From JANQMX01 sp965247175 (lineage in GTDB: Bacteria > Pseudomonadota > Alphaproteobacteria > Kiloniellales > DSM-21159): 64,000 nt of DNA. Made by a program: the position numbers and the translations under genes. The stretch's first letter is position 1; each line of letters opens with the position of its first letter. The DNA lies in contig OZ252006.1 in assembly GCA_965247175.1 (NCBI GenBank), forward strand, positions 3,472,001 to 3,536,000, given 5' to 3'. Below, in pieces: positions 27,865 to 35,877 of the stretch. The notes under the pieces were generated by a model. That model had not been told where the DNA came from, did not search any database, and saw nothing but the letters and a program-made list of their open reading frames with translations.

Positions 27865-28859
27865 TTGACGGCCTTGCCTTCCAGGCGGATGCGCGGGTCG
27901 AGCGCCGCCAAAGCCAGGTCGGAAAGGAAGACCCCGACCACCACCAAGAGCGCCTGGAACATCAGGAAGGAGCCGGCGAGGTACATGTCCTGGCTCTGCA
28001 GCGCGCTGACCAGCATCTGTCCGGTGGTGTTGAGATCGAGCACCACCGAGACGATGGCCGCGCCCGAGATGACCGCCGGCAGCAGTGAGCCGATGTCGGC
28101 GATGAAGGGATTGATGGCCAGCCGCAGCGGGTACTTGAACAGGAGCTTCAGGTTGCTGACCCCCTTGGCGCGGGCGGTCACCACGTACTGACGCTCCAGC
28201 TCATCGAGCAGGTTCGCGCGCAGCCGGCGGATCATCGCCGCCGTGCCGGAGGTGCCGATGACCACGACGGGGATCCAGAGATGCTCCAGCACCGAGCCGA
28301 CCTTGGCCCAGCTCCAAGGCTGGTCGAGGTACTTGGGATCCATCAGGCCGCTGATCGAGGTGCCGAACCAGCTGTTGGCCAGCCACATGAGCACCAGGGC
28401 GAGCAGGAAGTTGGGGGTGGCCAGACCGAGGAAGCCGATGAAGCTCAGCACGTAGTCCCCGGTCGAGTACTGGCGTACGGCCGAGTAGATGCCGATGGGG
28501 AAGGAAACGATGTAGATGAAGACGATGGAGGCGGTCGCCACCACCATGGTGAGCCAGAGGCGGTCGCCGATGACCTCGGCGACCGGGCGTTCGTACTCGA
28601 AGGAGAAGCCCATGTCGCCTTGCAGCAGACCGAAGGCCCACCAGGCGTACTGCTCAAGGAAAGGCCGGTCGAGGCCGTACTGCTCGCGCAGGAAGTCGAT
28701 GCGTTGCGGGTCGACGCTTTCGCCCTGCGCCTCCAGCTCGGCGATCATGGTTTCGAGATAGTCGCCCGGCGGGAGCTGGATGATGACGAAGACGATGAAA
28801 GAGATGGCGATGAGCGTCGGCACCATCGTCAGAATGCGGCGAACGAAATAGGCCAGCAT
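27861..28859 (-). CDS. ABC peptide/oligopeptide transporter permease, OppB type
   Basis: Inner-membrane permease of 332 residues with an N-terminal helix (MLAYFVRRILTMVPTLIAIS) and about six membrane segments. The EAA-type loop VVTARAKGVSNLKLLFKY precedes the typical LNTTGQMLVSALQSQDMYL. It is encoded between the ATPase (13 bases upstream) and the OppC-type gene (4-base overlap). Confidence 0.92.
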   Translation of the reverse strand: MLAYFVRRILTMVPTLIAISFIVFVIIQLPPGDYLETMIAELEAQGESVDPQRIDFLREQYGLDRPFLEQYAWWAFGLLQGDMGFSFEYERPVAEVIGDRLWLTMVVATASIVFIYIVSFPIGIYSAVRQYSTGDYVLSFIGFLGLATPNFLLALVLMWLANSWFGTSISGLMDPKYLDQPWSWAKVGSVLEHLWIPVVVIGTSGTAAMIRRLRANLLDELERQYVVTARAKGVSNLKLLFKYPLRLAINPFIADIGSLLPAVISGAAIVSVVLDLNTTGQMLVSALQSQDMYLAGSFLMFQALLVVVGVFLSDLALAALDPRIRLEGKAVK

Positions 28860-28872
28860 CGCGTCGCTACCC

Positions 28873-30765
28873 TCAGGCCGCCACGCGGATCGGGCCGCGG
28901 TCCGGGTCGGCGCGGACGAAGTGGCCGTCGCCCAGATCGACCAGCCGCGGATGCGTTTCGCTGTCGATGGTGAAGGGCGCCGGCCAGCCAGCCGGTTCCG
29001 AGGCGCGCTCGTCCATCAGATGCGAGAAGTCGAGCCGATGCTCCAGGCTCGGCTCCGGCACCGCCGCGAGCAGGGCCCGCGTGTAGGGATGGACCGGCGA
29101 CTGGAACAGCAGATCGCGCGGCGCCAGCTCCACAAGACGGCCCCGGCACATCACTGCAATCCGGTCGGCGATGTAGTCGACGACCGCCAGGTTGTGGCTG
29201 ATGAAGAGATAGGTCAGGCCGAGCTCGCGGCGCAGGTCTTTCAAGAGATTGAGGATCTGCGCCTGGATGGAAACGTCCAGCGCCGAGACCGGCTCGTCGC
29301 AGATCAAGAGGTCGGGCTTCAGCGCGAGAGCGCGGGCGATGCCGATACGCTGGCGCTGGCCGCCGGAGAAGGAGTGGGGATAGCGGTTGAGGAAGCGGAT
29401 ATCGAGACCGACGACGCCCATCAGCTCCTTGACCATCTCGCGCCGGCTGGCCTCGTCGCCGACCTCGTGGATGACCAGCGGCTCGCTGATGATGTCGTAG
29501 ACCGTCATGCGCGGATTGAGCGAGCCGTAGGGGTCCTGGAAGACGAACTGGATCCGGGTGCGGAACTCGGTCAGGGCGTGGTTGTCGAGCTGGTGGATGT
29601 CCTGTTCCCGGCCGCGGTCGCTGAAGGTGACCCGGCCGCTGTCCGGCGTCAGGGCCCGCAGAATGATCTTCGACAGGGTGGTCTTGCCGCAGCCGCTTTC
29701 GCCCACCAGTCCGAGGCACTCGCCGCGGGCGATGGCGAAGCTGACATCGTCCACCGCCAGCACCTGCTTTTCCGTCGAACTGCTGAACCAGCCGCTTTTG
29801 CGGATCGAAAAGGCCTTGCTGACGCTCTCGACCTTCAGAATGGGTAGATCGGGGTCGGCATCCTCAGGCCAGGGCTCTTTCGCCGCGAGCAGCTGCGAGG
29901 GCCCCTCGTGCTGGATCTCGCGCAGCGGCACCAGCCGCTCGTCGCGGCCCATGTCGAAGCGCGGCACCGCCTTGAGCAGCGCCCTGAGGTAGGGGTGACG
30001 CGGGTCGCGGAAGATGTCCTCGACATCGCCGCTTTCCATCACCTCGCCGCGGTAGAGCACCACCACCTCTTCGGCCACGTTGGCGACCACGCCGAGGTCG
30101 TGTGTGATCAGCAGCATGGCCATCCCCAGCTCCTGCTGCAGATCCCGGATCAGCTTCAGGATCTGTGCCTGGATGGTGACGTCGAGGGCCGTGGTCGGCT
30201 CGTCGGCGATCATCAGGCTGGGGCGGCAGATCAGCGCCATGGCGATGACCGCACGTTGACGCAGGCCGCCGGACAGCTCGAAGGGATAGGTCTTGATGGC
30301 GCGCTCGGGGTCGGGGAAGCCGACCATGCGCAGCATATCGGCGACGATCTCACGGCCCTCCGGGCCGCTCATCCCGCGGTGCAGCTCCAGCGCCTCGCCG
30401 ATCTGATTTCCGACGGTATGCACCGGCGAGAGCGCCGTCATGGGTTCCTGGAAGATGATCGAGATGCGGGCGCCGCGGATGGCGCGCATGGCCGGGCCGT
30501 CCCGGTCGAGCTGGGCAATGTCGAGGGTCTCGACACCGTTCTTCGGGTCGCTGAACAGGATGCGTCCGCCGGTGATGGAGGCGGGGCGCGGCAAGATACC
30601 GAGAATGGCCTGGGTGATAACCGATTTGCCGGAGCCTGACTCACCGACCAGCGCAACCGTGCCGCCATCTGGGACGCTGAAGGACACGCCGCGCACCGCA
30701 TCCAAGCGGCCCTGCGGCAGATCGAAACTAACCCTCAGATCCTCGATCGTAAGTAGGCCAACCAC
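28873..30765 (-). CDS. fused dual-ATPase subunit of a peptide ABC transporter (DppD-DppF / YejF type)
   Basis: A 630-residue protein with two complete nucleotide-binding domains. NBD1 has Walker A GESGSGKS and signature ELSGGLRQRAVIAMAL; NBD2 has GESGCGKTT and SFSGGQRQRIGIARAL, each followed by a DEP(T/V) Walker B. Each half has the oligopeptide-transporter C-terminal extension (HPYLRALLKAVP, HPYTRALLAAVP). It is first in a three-gene unit; no substrate-binding protein is adjacent. Confidence 0.93.
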   Translation of the reverse strand: MVGLLTIEDLRVSFDLPQGRLDAVRGVSFSVPDGGTVALVGESGSGKSVITQAILGILPRPASITGGRILFSDPKNGVETLDIAQLDRDGPAMRAIRGARISIIFQEPMTALSPVHTVGNQIGEALELHRGMSGPEGREIVADMLRMVGFPDPERAIKTYPFELSGGLRQRAVIAMALICRPSLMIADEPTTALDVTIQAQILKLIRDLQQELGMAMLLITHDLGVVANVAEEVVVLYRGEVMESGDVEDIFRDPRHPYLRALLKAVPRFDMGRDERLVPLREIQHEGPSQLLAAKEPWPEDADPDLPILKVESVSKAFSIRKSGWFSSSTEKQVLAVDDVSFAIARGECLGLVGESGCGKTTLSKIILRALTPDSGRVTFSDRGREQDIHQLDNHALTEFRTRIQFVFQDPYGSLNPRMTVYDIISEPLVIHEVGDEASRREMVKELMGVVGLDIRFLNRYPHSFSGGQRQRIGIARALALKPDLLICDEPVSALDVSIQAQILNLLKDLRRELGLTYLFISHNLAVVDYIADRIAVMCRGRLVELAPRDLLFQSPVHPYTRALLAAVPEPSLEHRLDFSHLMDERASEPAGWPAPFTIDSETHPRLVDLGDGHFVRADPDRGPIRVAA

Positions 30766-30890
30766 CCTGCCTCCCGTCTTCTCGCCCCCGAGATCGTCGG
30801 CCTGTTCACCGTTCTTCGTCCTCTATAACTGTCTTATGTGAAGATGCAAATCGCCCACCAAGTGTTACACGGCCATGTTACATCACCAAA

Positions 30891-31424
30891 CTACACTGGC
30901 CGCCGGGTCTCCTTGTCCGGCTCGATACCGAGGCTGAGCATGTTGCCGGCGGTCGAGGGATCGATGCCCAGACCGTTGTGCCGGGCCGCCCGGGCCGCAT
31001 GCCACAGAATGTCAGGGAAGCCCTCGATCGACGAATCGAAAGACAGCTTCTGACCGTCCCCTTTGAGGGTCAGCTGCATGTGGCCGCCGCTGCCGCTCTT
31101 GTGCTCGCGCCGTGTGCCGAAAAAGCGCAGGCGCACATGGTCCAGCTTGGACCAAGGCAGCTCGGTGGTGCCGAAGACCTTGGTGAAGATCCCCTCGTCA
31201 TTGATCGCCACCTGCAGCAGCTGCTGCCGCAGGGTGCGGAGGCCGAAGGCGAGGAACAGCAGCGACAAAATGAAGAAGAGCACGCCGACAATGGAGAGCT
31301 TGTCGTCGAGCGAAAAGAAGACGGTCAGCGCGATGCCAAGGCCGAAGAGGGCGCGCAGGTAGTCGCCGATCAGGCTGCGTGGCACGTGGCGATAGAAGGT
31401 CGTGTCGCTCGTCGTCTCGCTCAT
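30891..31424 (-). CDS. hypothetical membrane protein with PH-like C-terminal domain
   Basis: A 177-residue protein. Two membrane segments (about residues 15-55: LRALFGLGIALTVFFSL and LSIVGVLFFILSLLFLAFGL) are followed by a soluble part with QVAINDEGIFTKVFGTTELPW, which resembles bacterial PH (bPH) domains. The start MSETTSDTTF is preferred over one 27 residues upstream. Function unknown. Confidence 0.65.
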   Translation of the reverse strand: MSETTSDTTFYRHVPRSLIGDYLRALFGLGIALTVFFSLDDKLSIVGVLFFILSLLFLAFGLRTLRQQLLQVAINDEGIFTKVFGTTELPWSKLDHVRLRFFGTRREHKSGSGGHMQLTLKGDGQKLSFDSSIEGFPDILWHAARAARHNGLGIDPSTAGNMLSLGIEPDKETRRPV

Positions 31425-31564
31425 GGAGCCCCGGGTCGTGGTGTCAGCTCGGGGGGCCGCCTCACGCCCCGACATTATGGTGGTCTGTCCTCGCGGGAAG
31501 GGCAAGCGCCGGAGGGTTTACTGGGCGCCTTCGGCGCTGTGCGGCACCAGCGCCGTACCACCAA

Positions 31565-31723
31565 CTGTCACCCCGGCCTTGAGCCGGGGTCCATTCCGCA
31601 GCCTGCGCGGCATGAAGTCATTGGGCGCGGGCGTTGCAGGAACCACGCTCATCGTTCTGCAGTTCGTGCCCAGCCGAAACATGGATCCCGGCTCGCGGGC
31701 TGCGCCCTTGGCCGGGATGACAG
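31565..31723. repeat. interspersed repeat, family R3 copy 1
   Basis: A 159-bp element with inverted ends CTGTCACCCCGGCC and GGCCGGGATGACAG (one mismatch) and an internal GGCTCGCGGGCTGCGCCCTTGGCC-like segment. The same modules occur inverted at 46552. A GGGCGCCTTCGGCGC hairpin of the R1/R2 type lies at its left (about 31523-31540). It fills the gap 3' of the glycosyltransferase at 31770; nothing else is seen in 31425-31769. Similar GTCATCCCGGCC repeats are common in alphaproteobacteria. Confidence 0.8.
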
Positions 31724-31769
31724 TCTGAGGAAGGCTGTGAACGTCGCCGCGCAATCGGCTGTCACCGAG

Positions 31770-32900
31770 TCACCGCACCGCCTCGATCGCCTGTCGGAGC
31801 GTTTGGGCGGCTGCATCGAGGCTGTGGTGCTGCGCGATACGCGCGGTCGCTCCGGCCGACAGGCGCGCGCGCAGTGCGTCGTCGCGGAGCAGGCGCGCCA
31901 GCGCGTTGGCGAAGACCGCCGCGTCGCCAGGCGGAACCAGCAGCCCGCTTTCTCCATCGCCGACCACGTCCGCGACGCCGCCATCGCGCCCGGCCACCAC
32001 CGGCAGGCCGGCGGCCTGCGCCTCCAGAAGTGCCACGCCGAAGGCCTCGCCGACGGCTGGCCAGGCATAGAGATCGCTGGCTGCAAAGAGAGCGGCGAGC
32101 TGGGCCCGATCGAGCCGCCCGAGAAAGCGGTGCGTCCCTTCAGGCAGGCTCACAAAGCCGGCCCGCACGGTTTCCTCGGCCGGGCCGTCGCCGGCGATCA
32201 GGACATGGAAGGGCGGCAGGTCGCGTCGGCCCAGCGCCTCGGCCAGAAGGGCGAAGGACTGTGTTTTGACGCCCGGGCGCATCATGGCAGCAACGGCAAT
32301 CCAAGGCCGTTCGGGGTCGAGGGCGAGTCGCTCCGCCAAGGCATGCCGTTCAGCTTCCCGCTGCTTACGGGCGGCCTGAAAAGGAGCGGGGTCAAGGAAG
32401 GGCGCGAGATCGCTGATCCGGGTTCCGAGCGGCAGGCACTCGCGGTTCACTTCGGTCAGGGGAAAGATGACGTCAGACGCGGCAGTGGTCTCGATCAGCG
32501 CTTGGTGGCTGCGGTCCCAGGGCCCGCCTGCGCGCTTAGGGGCAACCGAGACCTCGGCGGCGAGGTAGGGGATGCCGAGTTCCCGCGCCACCGCTGGCCC
32601 GATCCAGTCCATGGCCTTGTAGTAGAGGTGATAGGTGAACCAGGCGACGGGCCGCTCTTCCGCCGGCCGCCGGCGATAGGTTCGGACCAGCCGCTCGGCA
32701 ATCCAGCCGCCGGCCCGTTCCAGGCGCGCTTGGCGCTCTGGGTCGCCGTCCGGCTCCCGGCTGCGCAGGCGGCAGGCCAGCTCGACGTCATAGCCGGCGG
32801 TTTCCAGCGCCTGGACGAAGAGCCGCGCCGTCTCACGCTCGCCGGAGGGCACCGGGTGGTCCGGCGGCTTCATCGGCGCATAGAAGGCGATGAGGTCCAT
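31770..32900 (-). CDS. GT4-family glycosyltransferase
   Basis: A GT-B-fold retaining glycosyltransferase of 376 residues. The C-terminal domain has FHVLIAGDGPAEE, the LGRLDRAQLAALFAASDLYAWPA segment and the E-x7-E motif in GEAFGVALLEAQAAGLPVVAG. The N-terminal domain lacks a signal peptide. Donor and acceptor are unknown; two other glycosyltransferases lie on the same strand upstream. Confidence 0.88.
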   Translation of the reverse strand: MDLIAFYAPMKPPDHPVPSGERETARLFVQALETAGYDVELACRLRSREPDGDPERQARLERAGGWIAERLVRTYRRRPAEERPVAWFTYHLYYKAMDWIGPAVARELGIPYLAAEVSVAPKRAGGPWDRSHQALIETTAASDVIFPLTEVNRECLPLGTRISDLAPFLDPAPFQAARKQREAERHALAERLALDPERPWIAVAAMMRPGVKTQSFALLAEALGRRDLPPFHVLIAGDGPAEETVRAGFVSLPEGTHRFLGRLDRAQLAALFAASDLYAWPAVGEAFGVALLEAQAAGLPVVAGRDGGVADVVGDGESGLLVPPGDAAVFANALARLLRDDALRARLSAGATARIAQHHSLDAAAQTLRQAIEAVR

Positions 32901-32941
32901 CGCGAATGCCTTGGAAGCTCTCGTTAAGCTGCAATCAGTGC

Positions 32942-33133
32942 TTAGGCTGCCGGCGATCTGCGCCGAGGCTGGAAGGGCCGCACGACACGGTCAGGCACGG
33001 CGTCGGGATCGAACCAGTCCGCTTCATTTTCTTGAGTTGCATGGCGCTCGACCTCAGCCTCGGTCGCGCACTCGACCTTGGCCCGGTCAACCCGGCCTCG
33101 GGAAGGCGCCTTTGATTTCGTCTCATGCGCCAT
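32942..33133 (-). CDS. 63-residue charged protein overlapping the HEPN-like gene
   Basis: Small basic/acidic protein starting MAHETKSKAPSRGRVDRAKV and containing ECATEAEVERHATQENEADW. Its ATG lies 11 bases inside the 3' end of the gene upstream, so they are co-translated. The VDRAKV-x-ATEAEVERHA pattern reminds me of N-terminal segments of some small antitoxins and regulators, but no DNA-binding fold is visible. An antitoxin-like role is speculative. Confidence 0.6.
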   Translation of the reverse strand: MAHETKSKAPSRGRVDRAKVECATEAEVERHATQENEADWFDPDAVPDRVVRPFQPRRRSPAA

Positions 33134-33851
33134 CGTCCTCGATCTCCTGCCGTCGGGCGCGTCTAGTGGACCGAGCCGATCGCTCCAAGCGCTCTTTGTG
33201 CAATGCATCAAGTTCATCGCTCACATCAACCGCAAGGTTCCACGTTTCACAAAACAGATAGGTGAACCGATCTGAGTAGCGATTGATGTCCCGCGATCGA
33301 AATCTGAACTTCCACAGAGGGTCGAGAACTGGGTGTAACCCGTGCCTGTTGGTGTAGTCTGGGTTCTTGTTGATTTTTCCTGTGTTTCGAATATGCGGAG
33401 AAAGGATGAAGCCGTAGCCCTTAATGTGGCTTACAATTCCGTGTGCAATCTCGTTGCGCCGAATGGCTGCTGCGTCGAGAATCTTCAGGTGCTCGTTCAG
33501 GCGCTTGTCTAGAGTTCTGGGCAATTGCCTTGAGTGCATGGCCTCTTTGATGACCTTAAGCTTGGTCTGCGTGCTGATAATCGGGCCAAGAGAGTTTTCT
33601 ACCGCTTGAAGTTGCGGCATGTCGCGTCGCTGGCCAGGAAGTATCAGCGCCGAGTAAAGGCGACATACAGCGGTATCGATCATCGACCATTGGGTTACGG
33701 CCCTGCCGATGGACTCGTACAGCGCCTCTTTGGATTTGTCGCCCTTCTTGGTTCGCTTGAAGTGGTCAAAGCTCTCGCGACGAAGTGGTCGATAGTGTCT
33801 TGGGAACCTCCATTTTGGGTGCTCCCACGAGGGTGGTGTAATGGTGACCAT
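33123..33851 (-). CDS. HEPN-like protein of unknown function
   Basis: A 242-residue all-helical-looking protein. The segment AAIRRNEIAHG (about residues 128-138) carries the R-N-x3-H pattern (R-x4-H with a polar residue after Arg) that defines HEPN RNase active sites. The N-terminal region EALYESIGRAVTQWSMIDTAVCRL resembles alphaproteobacterial proteins of unknown function with the same RNxxAHG signature. Base composition is visibly lower in GC than the flanking glycosyltransferase genes (about half GC in sampled stretches), suggesting transfer. RNase activity is inference only. Confidence 0.7.
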   Translation of the reverse strand: MVTITPPSWEHPKWRFPRHYRPLRRESFDHFKRTKKGDKSKEALYESIGRAVTQWSMIDTAVCRLYSALILPGQRRDMPQLQAVENSLGPIISTQTKLKVIKEAMHSRQLPRTLDKRLNEHLKILDAAAIRRNEIAHGIVSHIKGYGFILSPHIRNTGKINKNPDYTNRHGLHPVLDPLWKFRFRSRDINRYSDRFTYLFCETWNLAVDVSDELDALHKERLERSARSTRRARRQEIEDDGA

Positions 33852-33897
33852 GGCTCAGAAAATCAAAGACGGAAGTTAGAAGCGCCAGGATGAAATC

Positions 33898-34011
33898 ATG
33901 CGGCGGATGCTTGACAAGCCACCGAAGCCAAATTCAGAGAAGGGAAAGCGCGGGAGCACCTCCGCAAAGAAACACTCCCGCACTCCCGCTAAGGCCTCAG
34001 AGAAGCCTTAG
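33898..34011 (+). CDS. 37-residue basic protein
   Basis: A 38-codon frame beginning MRRMLDKPPKPNSEKGKRGS and ending in a Lys/Ser/Pro-rich tail. AGGA lies 7 bases upstream. The MLxxPPKP opening recalls small alphaproteobacterial proteins I have seen without function. It diverges from the HEPN-like gene and converges with the 32-residue gene, overlapping its end by 4 bases. Confidence 0.5.
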   Translation: MRRMLDKPPKPNSEKGKRGSTSAKKHSRTPAKASEKP

Positions 34012-34106
34012 CACTTGCGAGGCTTACGCCTCTTGTGCTCCTCGACCTTCACGGTCTTGGCGCCTTTGGCGGGTGTTTTGCACCCGCCGCAGTCCTGCTT
34101 AGCCAT
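34008..34106 (-). CDS. 32-residue Cys/Lys-rich protein
   Basis: A 33-codon frame starting MAKQDCGGCKTPAKGAKTVK, with a CxxC pair (C6, C9) and a C-terminal Cys (residue 32), and otherwise strongly basic. A near-ideal AGGAGGA ribosome-binding site lies about 5-6 bases before the ATG, which supports translation despite the size. Three cysteines could bind metal. Function unknown. The 34107-34326 stretch upstream has no recognised feature. Confidence 0.55.
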   Translation of the reverse strand: MAKQDCGGCKTPAKGAKTVKVEEHKRRKPRKC

Positions 34107-34326
34107 AGAATCCTCCTATAGGCTAAGAGGTGGGAACGAGCCCACCGCTCCGGCGCACGCCACATGCGCCCCGCTGATTGCGCAGCAGGTGTCCGGAGCA
34201 GACCTCTAGAGCTTTGGGATCGTCTTGGGAGTCCAGTCAAGAGTGCTGTGACCAGTCGATGTAGACAGTTCGTTTCAACAGGTCGCGCCTAGCCTTGCGG
34301 CGCTCAGGCGCTCAAGCATCACGCTG

Positions 34327-35586
34327 TTACGCGACCGCCGAGGTCGCGGGGCGGGGCGGCAGGCCGAAACGCGCCTTCAAGGGCGCGATGCAGGCCTCCT
34401 GCGAGAAGTGGGCGAGCAGCCGCTCGTAGCCGGCGCGGCCGAGCCGCTGTCGCTCCGCCGGTGCGGCGAGCAGGTGGCTGATGGCCTGCGCCAGGGCGAC
34501 GCTGTTTCCGGGCTCAGTCAGCAGGCCCGTGACCCCGTCCTCGATCAGCTCCGGAATGGCAGAGACATTGGTCGCGATGCAAGGCAGGGCCTGGCTTTGC
34601 GCCTCCATAAGCACGTTGGGCAGACCGTCGCGGTCGCCGTCCTTGGCAATGCGGCTCGCGAGCACGAAGAGGTCGGCCTTGCGGTACTCCTCGATCACCC
34701 GCGTCTGGTCCTGCGGGCCGAGCCAGGTGATCCGCTCGCTCAAGCCGAGGCGCTCCGCCTGGGCCTTGAGCTGATCCAGGCGCTCGCCGCCGCCGATGTG
34801 AACGAAGTGCCAGGCGGGTCCCTCGCCCAACAGGGCCAGCGCCTCGAGCAGGTCGTCGTAACCCTTCTTCTCGACCGCGCGGCCGACGGAGAGCAGGCGC
34901 AGCGGCCGGCCACTGGCTTCAGGGTCGAAGTCTCGCTGCGGCGGCAGGGGAAATCGCTCCAGGTCGAGGCCGTGGTAGGTCAGCATCACCTTCTCAGGAT
35001 GGTCGGTCAGCGCGCGCAGATGTTCCCAGCCATAGCGCGTGCAGGTGGTCAGCCAGGCCATCTCCTCGATCTTCTCGGCCTTGTCCCAGTCGGGCGTGGT
35101 CCAGATGTCCTTGGCGTGGGCCGAGCATGACCAGGGCAGCGCGCGGATCAGTGCCGCATAGCGGGTGACCGAGGCGGGTGTGTGCAGGAAGTGGGCGTAG
35201 AGCCAGCCGGTATGCTCCGGCATGGCCTCCGCCAGCACGCAGGCCTGTCCGAAGCGGCGCAGGCGGTTGCGGGTCGGGTCGCGTTTCAGATCACGCAGCA
35301 GCGCACGCAGGGCGCGCCAGAAGCCGCTGCGGCGGCGCGCCCGCCACAGGGCGCCGAAAACACGCCGAGGCTCCTTGTGCAGGTACTCCGGCAGATAGAC
35401 GACCGGGGCTTCGATCTCGGCATGGACCGGATGGCTGCGATTGTCCGTGGGGTGCCGCAGGGAATAGAGGGCCAGGGTCAGGCCAGCCTGCTCCAGCGCC
35501 CTCAGTTCCTGGGCGATGAAGGTTTCTGACAGGCGCGGATAGCCTTTGAGGATGACCGCGATCGTACTAGAGCACTTTCCGACCAT
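34327..35586 (-). CDS. GT4-family glycosyltransferase with a start inside a repeat
   Basis: A retaining glycosyltransferase of up to 419 residues. AVILKGYPRLSETFIAQELR at the N-terminus is typical for this group, and the C-terminal domain has EYRKADLFVLASR and LPNVLMEAQSQALPCIATNVSAIPELI with the E-x7-E pattern. The only in-frame start before this motif (ATG 35586) lies inside the right end of a 274-bp inverted-repeat element and has no Shine-Dalgarno sequence, so the native start was probably lost to the insertion and expression may be changed. Confidence 0.85.
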   Translation of the reverse strand: MVGKCSSTIAVILKGYPRLSETFIAQELRALEQAGLTLALYSLRHPTDNRSHPVHAEIEAPVVYLPEYLHKEPRRVFGALWRARRRSGFWRALRALLRDLKRDPTRNRLRRFGQACVLAEAMPEHTGWLYAHFLHTPASVTRYAALIRALPWSCSAHAKDIWTTPDWDKAEKIEEMAWLTTCTRYGWEHLRALTDHPEKVMLTYHGLDLERFPLPPQRDFDPEASGRPLRLLSVGRAVEKKGYDDLLEALALLGEGPAWHFVHIGGGERLDQLKAQAERLGLSERITWLGPQDQTRVIEEYRKADLFVLASRIAKDGDRDGLPNVLMEAQSQALPCIATNVSAIPELIEDGVTGLLTEPGNSVALAQAISHLLAAPAERQRLGRAGYERLLAHFSQEACIAPLKARFGLPPRPATSAVA

Positions 35587-35842
35587 ACGGAGCCATTCTG
35601 ACGGAGCGCCTTTGCGACAAGATCAAGCTTGGGCGCGAAGAGCATATCCCGCGATACGGTCGAGCGGCCAGGCGAAGGGATTGGCGCAAAGGCGCCCGTC
35701 CCTCTGGGCTTCCGCCTGGCGGGCGCCCGCTGGCGTGGCGCGCTTGACCGATGCGACGAGGCATCGCCCTGCGCGCGCCAAACCAGCGGTTCGCCAAGCC
35801 AGGCGAGAAGCAGAATGGCTCCGTATGGTCGGAAAGTGCTCT
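35569..35842. mobile_element. 274-bp MITE-like element with perfect 32-bp inverted ends
   Basis: Bases 35569-35600 and 35811-35842 are exact reverse complements (32/32), starting AGAGCACTTTCCGACC. A second, inner 11-bp pair (GCGCCTTTGCG at 35606-35616, inverted at 35685-35695) is present. There is no transposase frame. It fills the gap between two same-strand glycosyltransferase genes and reaches 18 bases into the coding frame of the downstream one. No target-site duplication was found. Classing it as a non-autonomous mobile element is inference. Confidence 0.72.
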
Positions 35843-35877
35843 GGGGCCGGCAATAGACATGCCCTAAGATGGGAGCT

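Noticed and set aside
33841..33879. A 12-codon ATG frame upstream of the 37-residue gene
   Set aside because: Too short to support and without independent evidence.
34107..34326. Possible small RNA or tRNA in a gene-free stretch
   Set aside because: No cloverleaf or strong hairpin with T-run was found by eye; nothing reported.
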